Assembly: GCA_964518595.1 (NCBI GenBank)
Contig: CAZFHA010000029.1
Coordinates: 1 to 36,694 of the forward strand
DNA length: 36,694 nucleotides
Reading direction: 5' to 3'
From: CAZFHA01 sp964518595
GTDB lineage: Bacteria > Bacillota > Clostridia > Saccharofermentanales > Saccharofermentanaceae
The position numbers and the translations under genes were made by a program. Below are positions 1-8,218 of the stretch, in pieces. Each line of letters starts with the position of its first letter. Positions within the stretch are counted from its first letter, which is position 1. Under the pieces are notes generated by a model, which saw only the letters and a program-made list of their open reading frames with translations, made no database searches and had not been told where the DNA came from.

Positions 1-57
1 TTTCAGACTTAATGCAATCGCTTTCTTATTGTTGCATTTACTTTAGGAATTTACGTC

Positions 58-79
58 CGGTGAAAAGTCGGTGAAAAGT
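58..79. repeat. Two tandem copies of an 11-bp unit
   Basis: CGGTGAAAAGT occurs twice in exact tandem, just beyond the stop codon of the HIT gene. Positions 1-85 show no ORF start, and I see no hairpin-plus-T-run terminator in them. The role is unknown and it may be chance. Confidence 0.5.
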
Positions 80-85
80 TCGTCG

Positions 86-430
86 CTACAGAAGTTTAAC
101 CGGTAGCTTATGCCCTCCAATTAAGTGAAAATGAAGATGCATAACCGTCTGCCCCCCATCTTCCCGACAATTATTAATCAGACGAAATCCGGGCTCCATC
201 CCCGCGATAGAGACTACCTGAGAAATCGCCTCCATAACCGACTGCATCACAGCCTGACTCTCAGCACTTTGGTTTAAATCCAGTAAATCCTCAAAGTGCT
301 GCTTCGGCACTACCAAGACATGGACAGGTGCTACCGGATTCACATCACGAAAGCAGATCACCTGATCGTTTTCATAGACTACAGATGCCGGTATTGCTTT
401 CTCGGCAATTTGGCAAAAAATACAAGACAT
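86..430 (-). CDS. HIT-family (HinT-like) purine nucleoside phosphoramidase/hydrolase
   Basis: A 114-residue single-domain protein, the usual length for bacterial HinT proteins. The N-terminus CIFCQIAEKAIPASVVYE and the middle segment AFRDVNPVAPVHVLVVPK-like (here CFRDVNPVAPVHVLVVPK) are characteristic. The HIT active-site motif is HLHFHLIGG near residues 98-106, with histidines at alternate positions. Family members hydrolyse nucleoside phosphoramidates and aminoacyl-adenylates in the cytosol. A GGGAGG site lies about 4 bases before the ATG. It is 48 bases downstream of alaS on the same strand and is probably co-transcribed; clearing aminoacyl-AMP next to an aminoacyl-tRNA synthetase is a plausible but inferred link. 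Family assignment is secure; the exact substrate is not. Confidence 0.93.
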   Translation of the reverse strand: MSCIFCQIAEKAIPASVVYENDQVICFRDVNPVAPVHVLVVPKQHFEDLLDLNQSAESQAVMQSVMEAISQVVSIAGMEPGFRLINNCREDGGQTVMHLHFHLIGGHKLPVKLL

Positions 431-478
431 ATAGCCTCCCTATTATCCTTTACCCTACATTGGAGGGCTCGAAGCAAA

Positions 479-3154
479 TTATTTATCTCCCAACTGGGTC
501 TTAATTGTCTTCAGCGCTACTGCTAAAGCCTCGGGTAGTTTATCTACATCCTTGCCCCCAGCTTGCGCCATCTCCGGTCGACCGCCACCGCCACCACCGG
601 CTGTCTTAGCTGTCTCACGAATAATATTACCGGCATGAGCTCCCACAGCTACCGCATCTCTAGTAGCCATAACAGTAAAGAGTACCTTATCCTCCCGGGG
701 AGCTCCTAAGGCAACGATACAAGCAGGAAAACGGTCTCTAATTTGGTCAGCGATGCTTCTTAACTCGTCAGCATCCTTAGCCGCTACCTGAGCAACTACC
801 ACAGAAACACCTTGAATCACTTGAGCTTTAGCGGCTAAATCTGAAGCCACTCCTGCTGATTGTTGTTCCCGTACCTTATCCAGTTCTTTTTCTAAAGACT
901 TTACATCCGTGACCAGCTGCAAAACTTTTTTCGCAACCTGATCCGCCGGAACTTTCAAAGCCTGACAAGCATCTTGAAGAAGCTGATGCTCCTCCATGGC
1001 TAGATTGTAAGCTCCCTTTGACGTCATAGCTTCAATTCTTCTTATGCCTGAAGCAATTCCCGTTTCGGAAATAATTCTAAACTGCCCGGCTGTTCCGGTA
1101 TGGGTAAGATGTGTACCACCACACAGTTCAATCGAGAAAGGACTTTCACCACCAACACTGACCACCCGCACCTCATCGCCATACTTCTCACCAAAGAGCG
1201 CCATGGCTCCGGCAGCACGTGCCTCATCAATCTTCATGGTTCTGGTTAGCACCGGAAGATCGTCCCAAATAATACTGTTAACGCGATTTTCAACTTCACT
1301 TAGCTCATCTTTTGTTAAAGGTTGAAAATGGGTAAAGTCAAAGCGTAAGCGATCCTCTGCCACCATAGAACCAGACTGTTCTACATGGTCGCCCAGAACT
1401 TCTCGAAGCGCTTTCTGCAGAAGGTGAGTGGCCGTATGATTACTGGCGGTAGCTTGGCGGCGCTGCCTGTTTACAGCCAATGTAACAGTGTTACCAGAAG
1501 AAATATGACCTTCAACCAAGGCAAAACTATGGAGAAATTTACCCGCCGAATCTTTATCTACCCCATAGATATCGCCTGCAAAAGTATCACCCTTCATCGT
1601 ACCCTTATCCGTTTGTTGCCCACCGGAAGTGGCATAAAAAGGTGTACGATCAAAAATGGCTACGCCTTTATCTCCGGCAAAAAGTTCTGGTACCAGCTGG
1701 AGCTGCCCCTCTTCATCTTCCTTCAAAAGATAGACCAACTTAGCCTGAGAAGAAAGCTCCGTGTATCCGGTAAAGTCCGTCGCCGATTTATCCGCCAGCA
1801 GCTCTGCCGGAAGTTCTTTACCGCCCCAAGCTGTACCGCTCTTAGACTTAGCGGCACTACGGGCAGCTTCCCGTTGGGCCTTCATAGCCACTTGGAAACC
1901 GTCTTCATCAATACTTAGCCCGGCATCCTCAGCAATTTCACGAGTCAGATCAAGAGGAAAACCATAGGTATCATGGAGACGGAAAACTTCTTCCCCAGAC
2001 AAACCAGAGCGGTTCTCACTTTTAGCTTTGGCAATATAATCATTTAAAATTTCGGTTCCTTGCTCCACCGTTCGCAGAAAGGCTTCTTCTTCTTTTCTGA
2101 TCACGGTCATGATATAGGTCTGTTTCTCTAGAAGTGCCGGATAGGCGTCTTTATTCTGGTCAATCATAACGGCAGCAATATCGGTAAGAAACAAATCCTT
2201 AATGCCAATCATCCGACCATACCGGGAAGCACGGCGTAAAAGACGACGCAACACATAGCCTCTGCCTTCATTGGAGGGCAGTACACCATCCGATATCATC
2301 ATTGTAGTAGAGCGGACATGATCGGTAATTACCCGAATGGCAATATCGGTCTGGCTGTTTGTACCATAAGCAACCTTGGCCTTCTCGCAAACGGTATCCA
2401 AAATCTTACGCACAGTATCTACTTCGAAAAGATTATCCACATCTTGCATAATGCAAGCGAATCGCTCCAACCCACCACCGGTATCAATATTTTTCTTAGC
2501 CAGAGGGGTATAGGTTCCATCTTCTTCTCGGTTGAACTGGGTAAAAACCAGATTCCAAAACTCCACAAAACGGTCGCAATCACAACCTACCTTACAGTCT
2601 GGCGAACCACAGCCATGAGCTTCCCCACGATCAAAATAAATTTCTGAACAAGGACCACAGGGGCCGGTACCATGTTCCCAAAAATTATCAGCCTTCCCTA
2701 AGCGTACGATCCGTTCTTCTGGAACACCAACAACATCGCGCCAAATTTCATAGGCCTCATCGTCCTCTTCATAGACTGAGGGAAAAAGACATTCAGCCGG
2801 CATCTCTAGAACCTCTGTGCAAAATTCCCAAGCCCAAGGAATAACTTCTTTCTTAAAGTAATCACCAAAGGAAAAGTTGCCCAGCATCTCAAAATAGGTA
2901 CCATGTCTGGCGGTATGTCCCACTCGCTCAATATCTGGTGTACGAATACACTTCTGGCAAGTAGTAACACGAGGCGCAGGCGGAGTTTGAGCCCCTGTAA
3001 AATAAGGTTTCAGAGGTGTCATCCCGGCATTAATTAATAGAATAGAGGGATCATCCTTAGGGACTAAGGAAAAAGAAGGCAGACGTAAGTGCCCTTTGGA
3101 TTCAAAAAAAGCTAAATATTTTTCACGAATTTCATTTAAGCCCAGTGGTTTCAT
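479..3154 (-). CDS. alaS: Alanyl-tRNA synthetase (class II)
   Basis: An 891-residue cytosolic enzyme that charges tRNA-Ala; family members are about 870-880 residues. The N-terminal catalytic domain begins with LNEIREKYLAFFESKGH and contains the motif FEMLGNFSFGDYFKKE. The editing domain has the zinc-ligand motifs HTATH (about residue 570) and CGGTH (about residue 676). The C-terminal DHHA1-type domain ends with the glycine-rich GGGGGGRPEMAQAGG. The start is an ATG preceded at 8 bases by AAGGAG. A -10-like TATACT lies on the minus strand at 3193-3198, with only a poor -35. The leader to the divergent MFS gene is 127 bases, too short for a T-box. The HIT gene follows 48 bases downstream. Confidence 0.98.
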   Translation of the reverse strand: MKPLGLNEIREKYLAFFESKGHLRLPSFSLVPKDDPSILLINAGMTPLKPYFTGAQTPPAPRVTTCQKCIRTPDIERVGHTARHGTYFEMLGNFSFGDYFKKEVIPWAWEFCTEVLEMPAECLFPSVYEEDDEAYEIWRDVVGVPEERIVRLGKADNFWEHGTGPCGPCSEIYFDRGEAHGCGSPDCKVGCDCDRFVEFWNLVFTQFNREEDGTYTPLAKKNIDTGGGLERFACIMQDVDNLFEVDTVRKILDTVCEKAKVAYGTNSQTDIAIRVITDHVRSTTMMISDGVLPSNEGRGYVLRRLLRRASRYGRMIGIKDLFLTDIAAVMIDQNKDAYPALLEKQTYIMTVIRKEEEAFLRTVEQGTEILNDYIAKAKSENRSGLSGEEVFRLHDTYGFPLDLTREIAEDAGLSIDEDGFQVAMKAQREAARSAAKSKSGTAWGGKELPAELLADKSATDFTGYTELSSQAKLVYLLKEDEEGQLQLVPELFAGDKGVAIFDRTPFYATSGGQQTDKGTMKGDTFAGDIYGVDKDSAGKFLHSFALVEGHISSGNTVTLAVNRQRRQATASNHTATHLLQKALREVLGDHVEQSGSMVAEDRLRFDFTHFQPLTKDELSEVENRVNSIIWDDLPVLTRTMKIDEARAAGAMALFGEKYGDEVRVVSVGGESPFSIELCGGTHLTHTGTAGQFRIISETGIASGIRRIEAMTSKGAYNLAMEEHQLLQDACQALKVPADQVAKKVLQLVTDVKSLEKELDKVREQQSAGVASDLAAKAQVIQGVSVVVAQVAAKDADELRSIADQIRDRFPACIVALGAPREDKVLFTVMATRDAVAVGAHAGNIIRETAKTAGGGGGGRPEMAQAGGKDVDKLPEALAVALKTIKTQLGDK

Positions 3155-3231
3155 GGAAAATTCTCCTTATGTAACATTCATTCCTGTTCAGAAGTATACC
3201 ATAAAATAGGGGGATTATTGTATAACCTGCC

Positions 3232-3260
3232 TTGACGATTCTTCAGATTACTTCTATGCT
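3232..3260 (+). promoter_or_regulatory. Probable sigma-A promoter for the MFS transporter gene
   Basis: TTGACG (3232-3237), a 17-base spacer, and TATGCT (3255-3260). The predicted start point lies about 15 bases before the GGGGAGG ribosome binding site of the gene at 3282. Confidence 0.6.
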
Positions 3261-3281
3261 GTAGCCACGGGGAGGTGGATT

Positions 3282-4550
3282 ATGACCAAGACATTTAAAA
3301 ACACCGTTTTTGCTTGTTATCGAGGCTATATCACCCAAGCCACAGTTAACAATTTAGCGCCTCTCCTTTTTATTATTTTTCAAACTCGTTTCGGGCTTAG
3401 TTTTGAGGAAGTTGGGCGCTTAATTCTGCTAAATTTTTTTATTCAAATTCTCATGGATCTTTTGTCAGTAAAATTTCTAGATCGAATTGGTTATCGGGCT
3501 GGCGCACTATTGGCTCATGCTTTTTGTTGCCTTGGGCTCATCCTTTTGGGTGTTCTGCCCCAACTGCTAGCCTCACCCTATCTGGGTTTGATTATTGCCG
3601 TAATTTTCTATGCCTGTGGCGGTGGTATTTTAGAAGTTTTAGTTAGTCCTATCGTTGATAATATTCCCAGTAGTCACAAGGCCAGTGCCATGAGTCTACT
3701 GCACTCCTTTTACTGTTGGGGGCAAGTCGCCGTTGTTTTTCTAAGTTCTTTAGCCCTTTGGCTCTTCGGCCAGGATTTTTGGCCTTGGCTACCTATTCTT
3801 TGGGCTATCTTACCCCTATACAATCTTATTACTTTTCTGCAAGTTCCCTTACCCAAGGCACTTAGTCTGGAAGAACTAATCCCCGTTAAGAAACTACTGA
3901 CTTCAAAGATTTTTGTACTCTTTCTTTTGCTTATGCTCTGTGCCGGAGCGTCGGAACTAGTCATGTCTCAATGGGCTTCTCTCTTTGCTGAAGAGGCTCT
4001 GGGTCTACCTAAATTTCTTGGCGACATTCTGGGGCCAGGACTGTTTGCTATTTTTATGGGGCTTGGGCGTATGCTTTATGGCCTATATGGGGCTAAAATT
4101 CATCTCAAAGGGGCACTGTTTCTATCCTCTATCACCTGCACGATTTGTTACGCCTTAACTATCTTTTCCCAGAACCCCTATTTGGCATTAGCCGGTTGTG
4201 CATTTTGTGGCTTTACTGTCAGCCTCATGTGGCCAGGCACTTTCAGCATGAGCTCCGCCGGTTTTCCGCTAGGCGGTACAGCCATGTTTGCCCTTCTGGC
4301 TATGTTTGGCGACCTAGGTGGCGCCTTAGGGCCATGGCTCACCGGCTTTGTTTCTGATTTGGCAGAAAATGGGAAGCTAGGATCTCTAAGCAATATTGTT
4401 TTGCGTGAAGGCATGGAGACTTCCCAGTTGGGACTAAAGACCGGTTTATTGATTGCGCTAATTTTTCCACTACTGATGGCACTAGTGCTCGTAGCCCTAC
4501 CTAATCACAAAGAGCCGCCTATCAGTGATCTGTCTGAGGATGTGGAGTGA
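3282..4550 (+). CDS. Major facilitator superfamily transporter, substrate unknown
   Basis: A 422-residue, very hydrophobic protein with about 12 predicted membrane segments in two halves, split by a charged loop near residues 185-205 (VPLPKALSLEELIPVKK). A charged FLDRIGYRAG segment follows the second helix, the usual position of the MFS signature loop. The glycine-rich GLGRMLYGLYGAKIHLKG in the second half is the equivalent loop. The C-terminal tail is acidic and cytoplasmic. It begins with ATG, six bases after GGAGG, and has its own promoter. It is divergent from alaS and convergent with the YlmH-like gene. Proteins of this general type carry sugars or small organic solutes, but nothing here identifies the substrate. 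Confidence 0.85.
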   Translation: MTKTFKNTVFACYRGYITQATVNNLAPLLFIIFQTRFGLSFEEVGRLILLNFFIQILMDLLSVKFLDRIGYRAGALLAHAFCCLGLILLGVLPQLLASPYLGLIIAVIFYACGGGILEVLVSPIVDNIPSSHKASAMSLLHSFYCWGQVAVVFLSSLALWLFGQDFWPWLPILWAILPLYNLITFLQVPLPKALSLEELIPVKKLLTSKIFVLFLLLMLCAGASELVMSQWASLFAEEALGLPKFLGDILGPGLFAIFMGLGRMLYGLYGAKIHLKGALFLSSITCTICYALTIFSQNPYLALAGCAFCGFTVSLMWPGTFSMSSAGFPLGGTAMFALLAMFGDLGGALGPWLTGFVSDLAENGKLGSLSNIVLREGMETSQLGLKTGLLIALIFPLLMALVLVALPNHKEPPISDLSEDVE

Positions 4551-4686
4551 GATTATTAGCTCTGGTCTGCCACAATATTAGGTCTTTTTTTGGTTTTGGT
4601 CAAGCTTGTTCCTGGAAAAAGAAAATCAAAGTAATTAATAGCTTCCTGAGCCTCTGAAGAGGTGAGATATTGGTGATAGCAATTCT

Positions 4687-5433
4687 TTAACCAAAATAAC
4701 CCACCTGAATTCTTAGCTTACCTTTTCTTGATATATCCCGCATTTCCAGCAGCTTTACCCTGCCCTTTCCACGCCAAGAAATAATATCACCGACTTCAAC
4801 AGTTCTTGTAATGTCCAGACATTCTTGATGTCGAAGCTGTACCAAGCCTGCTAAAATGGCCGCACTGGCTTCTGAACGTGGCCGATGAAAAGCAGCGGCT
4901 ATAAATGCATCCAGCCGTAAAGACGCTACCGACAGCTGTTCTTCCGTCAAATTAGGAGCTATATCCGGCAGTTCAGCCAAGGTAATCCTTTCGGCTTTAA
5001 CACCAACGCGTCCCACCTTAGTCACCTGCTCAGAGATAAGCGGAGCTACTTGGCTTAAGCAGACTAGATAGGCACAGTCTTCGCAAATTTGAATATCTCC
5101 CAGCATCTCCCGGCTGATGCCTAAACCCAAAATTGTACCCAAAACATGTTTATGCCCCACCTGATCCTGAGCCCGAAAAAGCAACTTTATGGGAATTATA
5201 TGCTCAGATTCCTGCCATGATCCCCCATCAGGCTGAACCAGTACAGCCACTTGCCGTTCTGCCCCGGAAAAGCCTCCGGCAAAGATTAAACTGATATCTT
5301 GACGCTTCGAAAAAGCTACCTCTACCCGGGTTCGCTCAGCCGGAGTTAGAAATTTAGAAAAGGCAGCGCCTTTTCCCTGAGCCTGTATTATCAAATCTTC
5401 TATATGTTTCAGTAAGATTCGATCTTCGTTCAT
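4687..5433 (-). CDS. YlmH-family S4 RNA-binding protein
   Basis: A 248-residue protein matching the YlmH layout. The N-terminal part has the phrase FLTPAERTRVEVAF. The central region has GHKHVLGTILGLGISREMLGDI, close to the hallmark of this family. The C-terminal S4 fold spans about residues 172-235 (LRLDAFIAAAFHRPRSEASA ... VEVGDIISWRGKGRVKL). YlmH proteins bind 50S ribosomes; in Bacillus, YlmH has been linked to ribosome-associated quality control (RqcP-like function), while its genomic neighbours there are cell-division genes. Here no division genes adjoin it. AAGGAG lies about 10 bases before the ATG. It is probably monocistronic. Confidence 0.88.
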   Translation of the reverse strand: MNEDRILLKHIEDLIIQAQGKGAAFSKFLTPAERTRVEVAFSKRQDISLIFAGGFSGAERQVAVLVQPDGGSWQESEHIIPIKLLFRAQDQVGHKHVLGTILGLGISREMLGDIQICEDCAYLVCLSQVAPLISEQVTKVGRVGVKAERITLAELPDIAPNLTEEQLSVASLRLDAFIAAAFHRPRSEASAAILAGLVQLRHQECLDITRTVEVGDIISWRGKGRVKLLEMRDISRKGKLRIQVGYFG

Positions 5434-5777
5434 TACTGTAGTTCTCCTTGTTTGGTATTATCTGTAATGTAGGATAAAGGGTACTGAATTAGGAAGATCA
5501 ATAGAAGATTAAGTCACTGCCAGCGAATTACATTAAGTATAGTACTACTAGATACTAGCACTAATTACCCTATTTTCTTAAAAAAGCCGCAATCGCTTAT
5601 TCTTCAACAGCTTAACTATAGGCCTCCCCCTATCCAAGGATGATTTTATTGTTGGAATCTGCTTCTATTATAGCGATAAAATCAACAGGTTAGGATTAGT
5701 ACCGCTAGTTTTTCTAAACCCGTAAAGCAGCTCTATGATATACTAGCAAAAACATCATAAATAATAAGGAAAAATAA
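5434..5777. other. 344-base divergent intergenic region with two dyads
   Basis: No ORF of note on either strand. It holds the upstream regions of the YlmH-like gene (minus) and the hydrolase (plus). Two inverted repeats are visible. The first is TAGTACTA/TAGCACTA around 5540-5565 (7 of 8 positions pair, loop about 8). The second has arms at 5641-5651 and 5674-5684 (TGATTTTATTG / CGATAAAATCA, pairing over 11 positions including one wobble). Neither is followed by a T-run, so they are more likely operators or chance than terminators. Confidence 0.45.
5736..5744 (+). promoter_or_regulatory. Extended -10 promoter for the alpha/beta hydrolase
   Basis: TGATATACT is an extended -10 element (TG-n-TATACT). 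No recognisable -35 is found at 16-18 bases upstream. The predicted start is about 25 bases before the AAGGA ribosome binding site of the gene at 5778. Confidence 0.5.
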
Positions 5778-6488
5778 ATGAAAAAGCAATTAATAAAAAT
5801 TGAAAATATCCCGGCAATATTGTGGGGGGAAAGCTCGGATCGCATCTATATATATGTTCATGGCAAGAATGGAAATAAGGAAGAGGCTTTTCGTTTTGCT
5901 GAAAAAGCCCTTAGCAAAGGATTTCAAGTCTTAAGCTTCGACTTACCTCAACATGGTGAACGTACTACGGAAGATTATCTCTGTGTCCCTTGGAATGGAT
6001 TGCACGATTTAGAAACTATCTGGGCTTACACCCAACAGAGTTGGACTACTATTTGTCTATATAGTATAAGCCTCGGTGCATATTTTAGCCTACTGGCCTA
6101 CAAAGATAAGCCGATTAAAAAGTGCTTATTGCTTTCCCCTGTACTTGATATGACAGGATTAATTAAAAACATGATGTCATGGTTTGACATTACCGAAGAA
6201 AAATTAAAAGAAAAAAAGATCATTCCACTTCCCATAGGCGAAACCTTAGACTGGGATTATTTTTGCTACACGCAAAACAATCCCATTGTTACCTGGAACA
6301 TCCCCACTTCCCTGCTATTTGGTTCTGAGGATAATTTGACCCCGATGGAAATAGCCGAAAAGTTTGCCAAGGAATTTACTTGCGATTTATCTATTTTACC
6401 CGGCGGTGAACACTGGTTTCACACCGAGAATCAACTGGCTTTTTTAGAGGAATGGCTCGATAACCAAATCATGACCGATGAGGCTTAG
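5778..6488 (+). CDS. Alpha/beta-fold serine hydrolase, substrate unknown
   Basis: A 236-residue soluble protein with no signal peptide. YIYVHGKNGNKEEA near residues 24-37 looks like the oxyanion-hole strand-loop of alpha/beta hydrolases. The nucleophile elbow is SISLG, with Ser98 as the likely nucleophile; the first glycine of the usual GxSxG is replaced by Ser96. Asp185 (GSEDNLTP) and His212 (GGEHWFHT) complete a plausible triad. FDLPQHGE near residue 54 is also typical. AAGGA lies 7 bases before the ATG. It stands alone between its promoter and the xyl terminator. Esterase, thioesterase and peptidase roles are all possible; no neighbour suggests one. Confidence 0.8.
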   Translation: MKKQLIKIENIPAILWGESSDRIYIYVHGKNGNKEEAFRFAEKALSKGFQVLSFDLPQHGERTTEDYLCVPWNGLHDLETIWAYTQQSWTTICLYSISLGAYFSLLAYKDKPIKKCLLLSPVLDMTGLIKNMMSWFDITEEKLKEKKIIPLPIGETLDWDYFCYTQNNPIVTWNIPTSLLFGSEDNLTPMEIAEKFAKEFTCDLSILPGGEHWFHTENQLAFLEEWLDNQIMTDEA

Positions 6489-6498
6489 TTACCAAAAA

Positions 6499-6526
6499 GG
6501 CTGCAAACCATTTCTGATTTGCAGCC
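6499..6526 (-). terminator. Intrinsic terminator at the end of the xyl operon
   Basis: GGCTGCAAA and TTTGCAGCC form a perfect 9-bp stem around a 10-base loop. On the minus strand the stem is followed by TTTTT, placing it just downstream of xylB. The plus-strand tail is not T-rich, so termination of the hydrolase transcript here would be weak. Confidence 0.85.
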
Positions 6527-6563
6527 CAAATGTATTTTCCCTTATTCAATTATCAATCTAGAC

Positions 6564-8084
6564 TTAAAGTCCGGCCAAAGTCTTATAATGCTCCTTCAAA
6601 GACGGGTATAGCGCCTTGTAGAGCTGATATTGAGCATCATAGGCTTGATGGCGTACGGCATCGGGAGTAGCTGCATCTTTAGTCTGGACGGCTACATCGC
6701 AGGCCTCAGCTACACTCTTATAGATACCTGTGCCAGTTCCGGCCAAGAGAGCCACACCCAGAGCCGGACCCTCTTTAGATTTCAACGTAGTCACATCACA
6801 GTTATAAACATCCGCCAACATCTGCCGCCACATAGGTCCGGCACCGCCGCCGCAAGCCCGCATAATATCTACTGGGGTTCCCATAGCCGTGATGATTTCC
6901 AGGCAATCCCGCATAGAGTAGGAAACCCCCTCCAGGACAGCCCGGATCATGTCACGCTTCTGATGCATAGCAGAAATTCCAAAGAACACGCCTCGGCTAT
7001 CAGGATCTAAATGCGGTGTACGCTCACCCATAAGATAAGGTAAAAATAGCAAACGATTCGCCCCCACCGGAGACTGAGCCGCCGCCTGATCCATAAGATA
7101 GTAGGGGCTCACATTCATACCGGCAGCAGTTTCTATTTCTGCCTGACAAAAGGTATCCCGAAACCACTTTAAGGACAGACCTGCCCCTTGAGTTACCCCC
7201 ATCACATGCCAACAACCAGGAACAGCACAGCAAAAGGTGTGCACACGCCCAGCCGGATCAATGTGCATAGTTGAAGTGTGGGCATAGACCACACCGGAAG
7301 TCCCAATAGTAGTGAAGGCTTGTCCATCCCGCACAACACCGGTTCCGACCGCAGCGGCCGCATTATCACCGGCACCACCCACCACAGGGGTTCCAGCTTT
7401 TAGTCCGGTTAATTGTGCTACTTTAGCACTAACTTGTCCAGTGATCTCCGGTGACTCATAGACTTTAGCTAAGAGAGCTTTGTCAATCTCTAATTTTTGT
7501 AGCACTTCATCGGACCAACAACGCCCACCGATATCCAGTAGCTGCATACCTGAGGCATCGGAAACCTCCGTAGCAAACTCCCCGGTAAGCTCAAAGCGGA
7601 TATAGTCTTTGGGCAATAAAATCTTGCGGCAACGGGCATAATTTTCCGGCTCATGATTGCGTACCCATAATATTTTCGAGGCTGTAAAACCGGTAAGTGC
7701 CGGATTTGCAGTTATTTCAATTAAGCGTTTCGCTCCTACCCGATTGGTAATTTCCTCACATTCAGCAGCGGTTCGCTGATCACACCAAATGATAGAGGGG
7801 CGAATTACCTGATTTTTATCGTCCAGCATGACCAATCCGTGCATCTGTCCTGAGAGTCCAATACCAGCAACCTCATCACCAGAGACACCGCTTTTCTCCA
7901 TTACGGCTTTTAGGGTGCTAACCACACCTTGCCACCAATCAGAGGGCAGTTGCTCCGCCCAGCCGTTCTGAGGCTGATAAAGAGGATACTCATAGAGTGC
8001 ATCGGCAATTACCCGACCTTGCTCATCAAACATAACCGTTTTGGTACCGGAAGTTCCTATGTCTATACCTATCAAATATGCCAT
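6564..8084 (-). CDS. xylB: Xylulokinase
   Basis: A 506-residue FGGY-family kinase that phosphorylates D-xylulose to xylulose 5-phosphate using ATP, feeding the pentose phosphate pathway. The N-terminal phosphate-binding strand is YLIGIDIGTSGTKTVMFD. GLSGQMHGLVMLD (about residues 75-87) and GGAGDNAAAAVGTG (about 235-248) are typical of xylulokinases, as is the ACGGGAGPMWRQMLADV segment near residue 425. An upstream in-frame ATG would add seven residues (to 8105), but AAGGAG lies 6 bases before the ATG at 8084, so I use that start. It is the last gene of the operon, 134 bases after xylA, with a 16-bp hairpin in the gap. XylB-type rather than AraB-type assignment is supported by the adjacent xylA. 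Confidence 0.96.
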   Translation of the reverse strand: MAYLIGIDIGTSGTKTVMFDEQGRVIADALYEYPLYQPQNGWAEQLPSDWWQGVVSTLKAVMEKSGVSGDEVAGIGLSGQMHGLVMLDDKNQVIRPSIIWCDQRTAAECEEITNRVGAKRLIEITANPALTGFTASKILWVRNHEPENYARCRKILLPKDYIRFELTGEFATEVSDASGMQLLDIGGRCWSDEVLQKLEIDKALLAKVYESPEITGQVSAKVAQLTGLKAGTPVVGGAGDNAAAAVGTGVVRDGQAFTTIGTSGVVYAHTSTMHIDPAGRVHTFCCAVPGCWHVMGVTQGAGLSLKWFRDTFCQAEIETAAGMNVSPYYLMDQAAAQSPVGANRLLFLPYLMGERTPHLDPDSRGVFFGISAMHQKRDMIRAVLEGVSYSMRDCLEIITAMGTPVDIMRACGGGAGPMWRQMLADVYNCDVTTLKSKEGPALGVALLAGTGTGIYKSVAEACDVAVQTKDAATPDAVRHQAYDAQYQLYKALYPSLKEHYKTLAGL

Positions 8085-8160
8085 ATTTTTCTCCTTACGA
8101 AGCACAATATAATTAGCGCAACAGACCTATGATAATTCTAAATTTAACCTAAGAAAAGAA

Positions 8161-8197
8161 CAGGCTTTTGGCAGAGAAATACTCTGCCAAAGGCCTG
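8161..8197 (-). terminator. Strong hairpin between xylA and xylB (attenuating terminator or mRNA stabiliser)
   Basis: CAGGCTTTTGGCAGAG (8161-8176) pairs with CTCTGCCAAAGGCCTG (8182-8197): a 16-bp stem with one wobble and loop AAATA. On the minus strand the tail is TTCTTTTCTTA. It sits just after the xylA stop and before xylB, so it could reduce read-through into xylB or protect the xylA 3' end. Confidence 0.75.
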
Positions 8198-8218
8198 TAT
8201 CAAAGTCAAAAACCAAAC

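Noticed and set aside
1385..1918. A 177-codon plus-strand ORF opposite alaS
   Set aside because: It lies wholly within the conserved alaS coding sequence, has no protein-like motifs, and is a shadow frame.
3155..3281. Possible T-box leader for alaS
   Set aside because: Only 127 bases separate it from the divergent MFS gene, and no T-box consensus (AGGGTGG...) is present.
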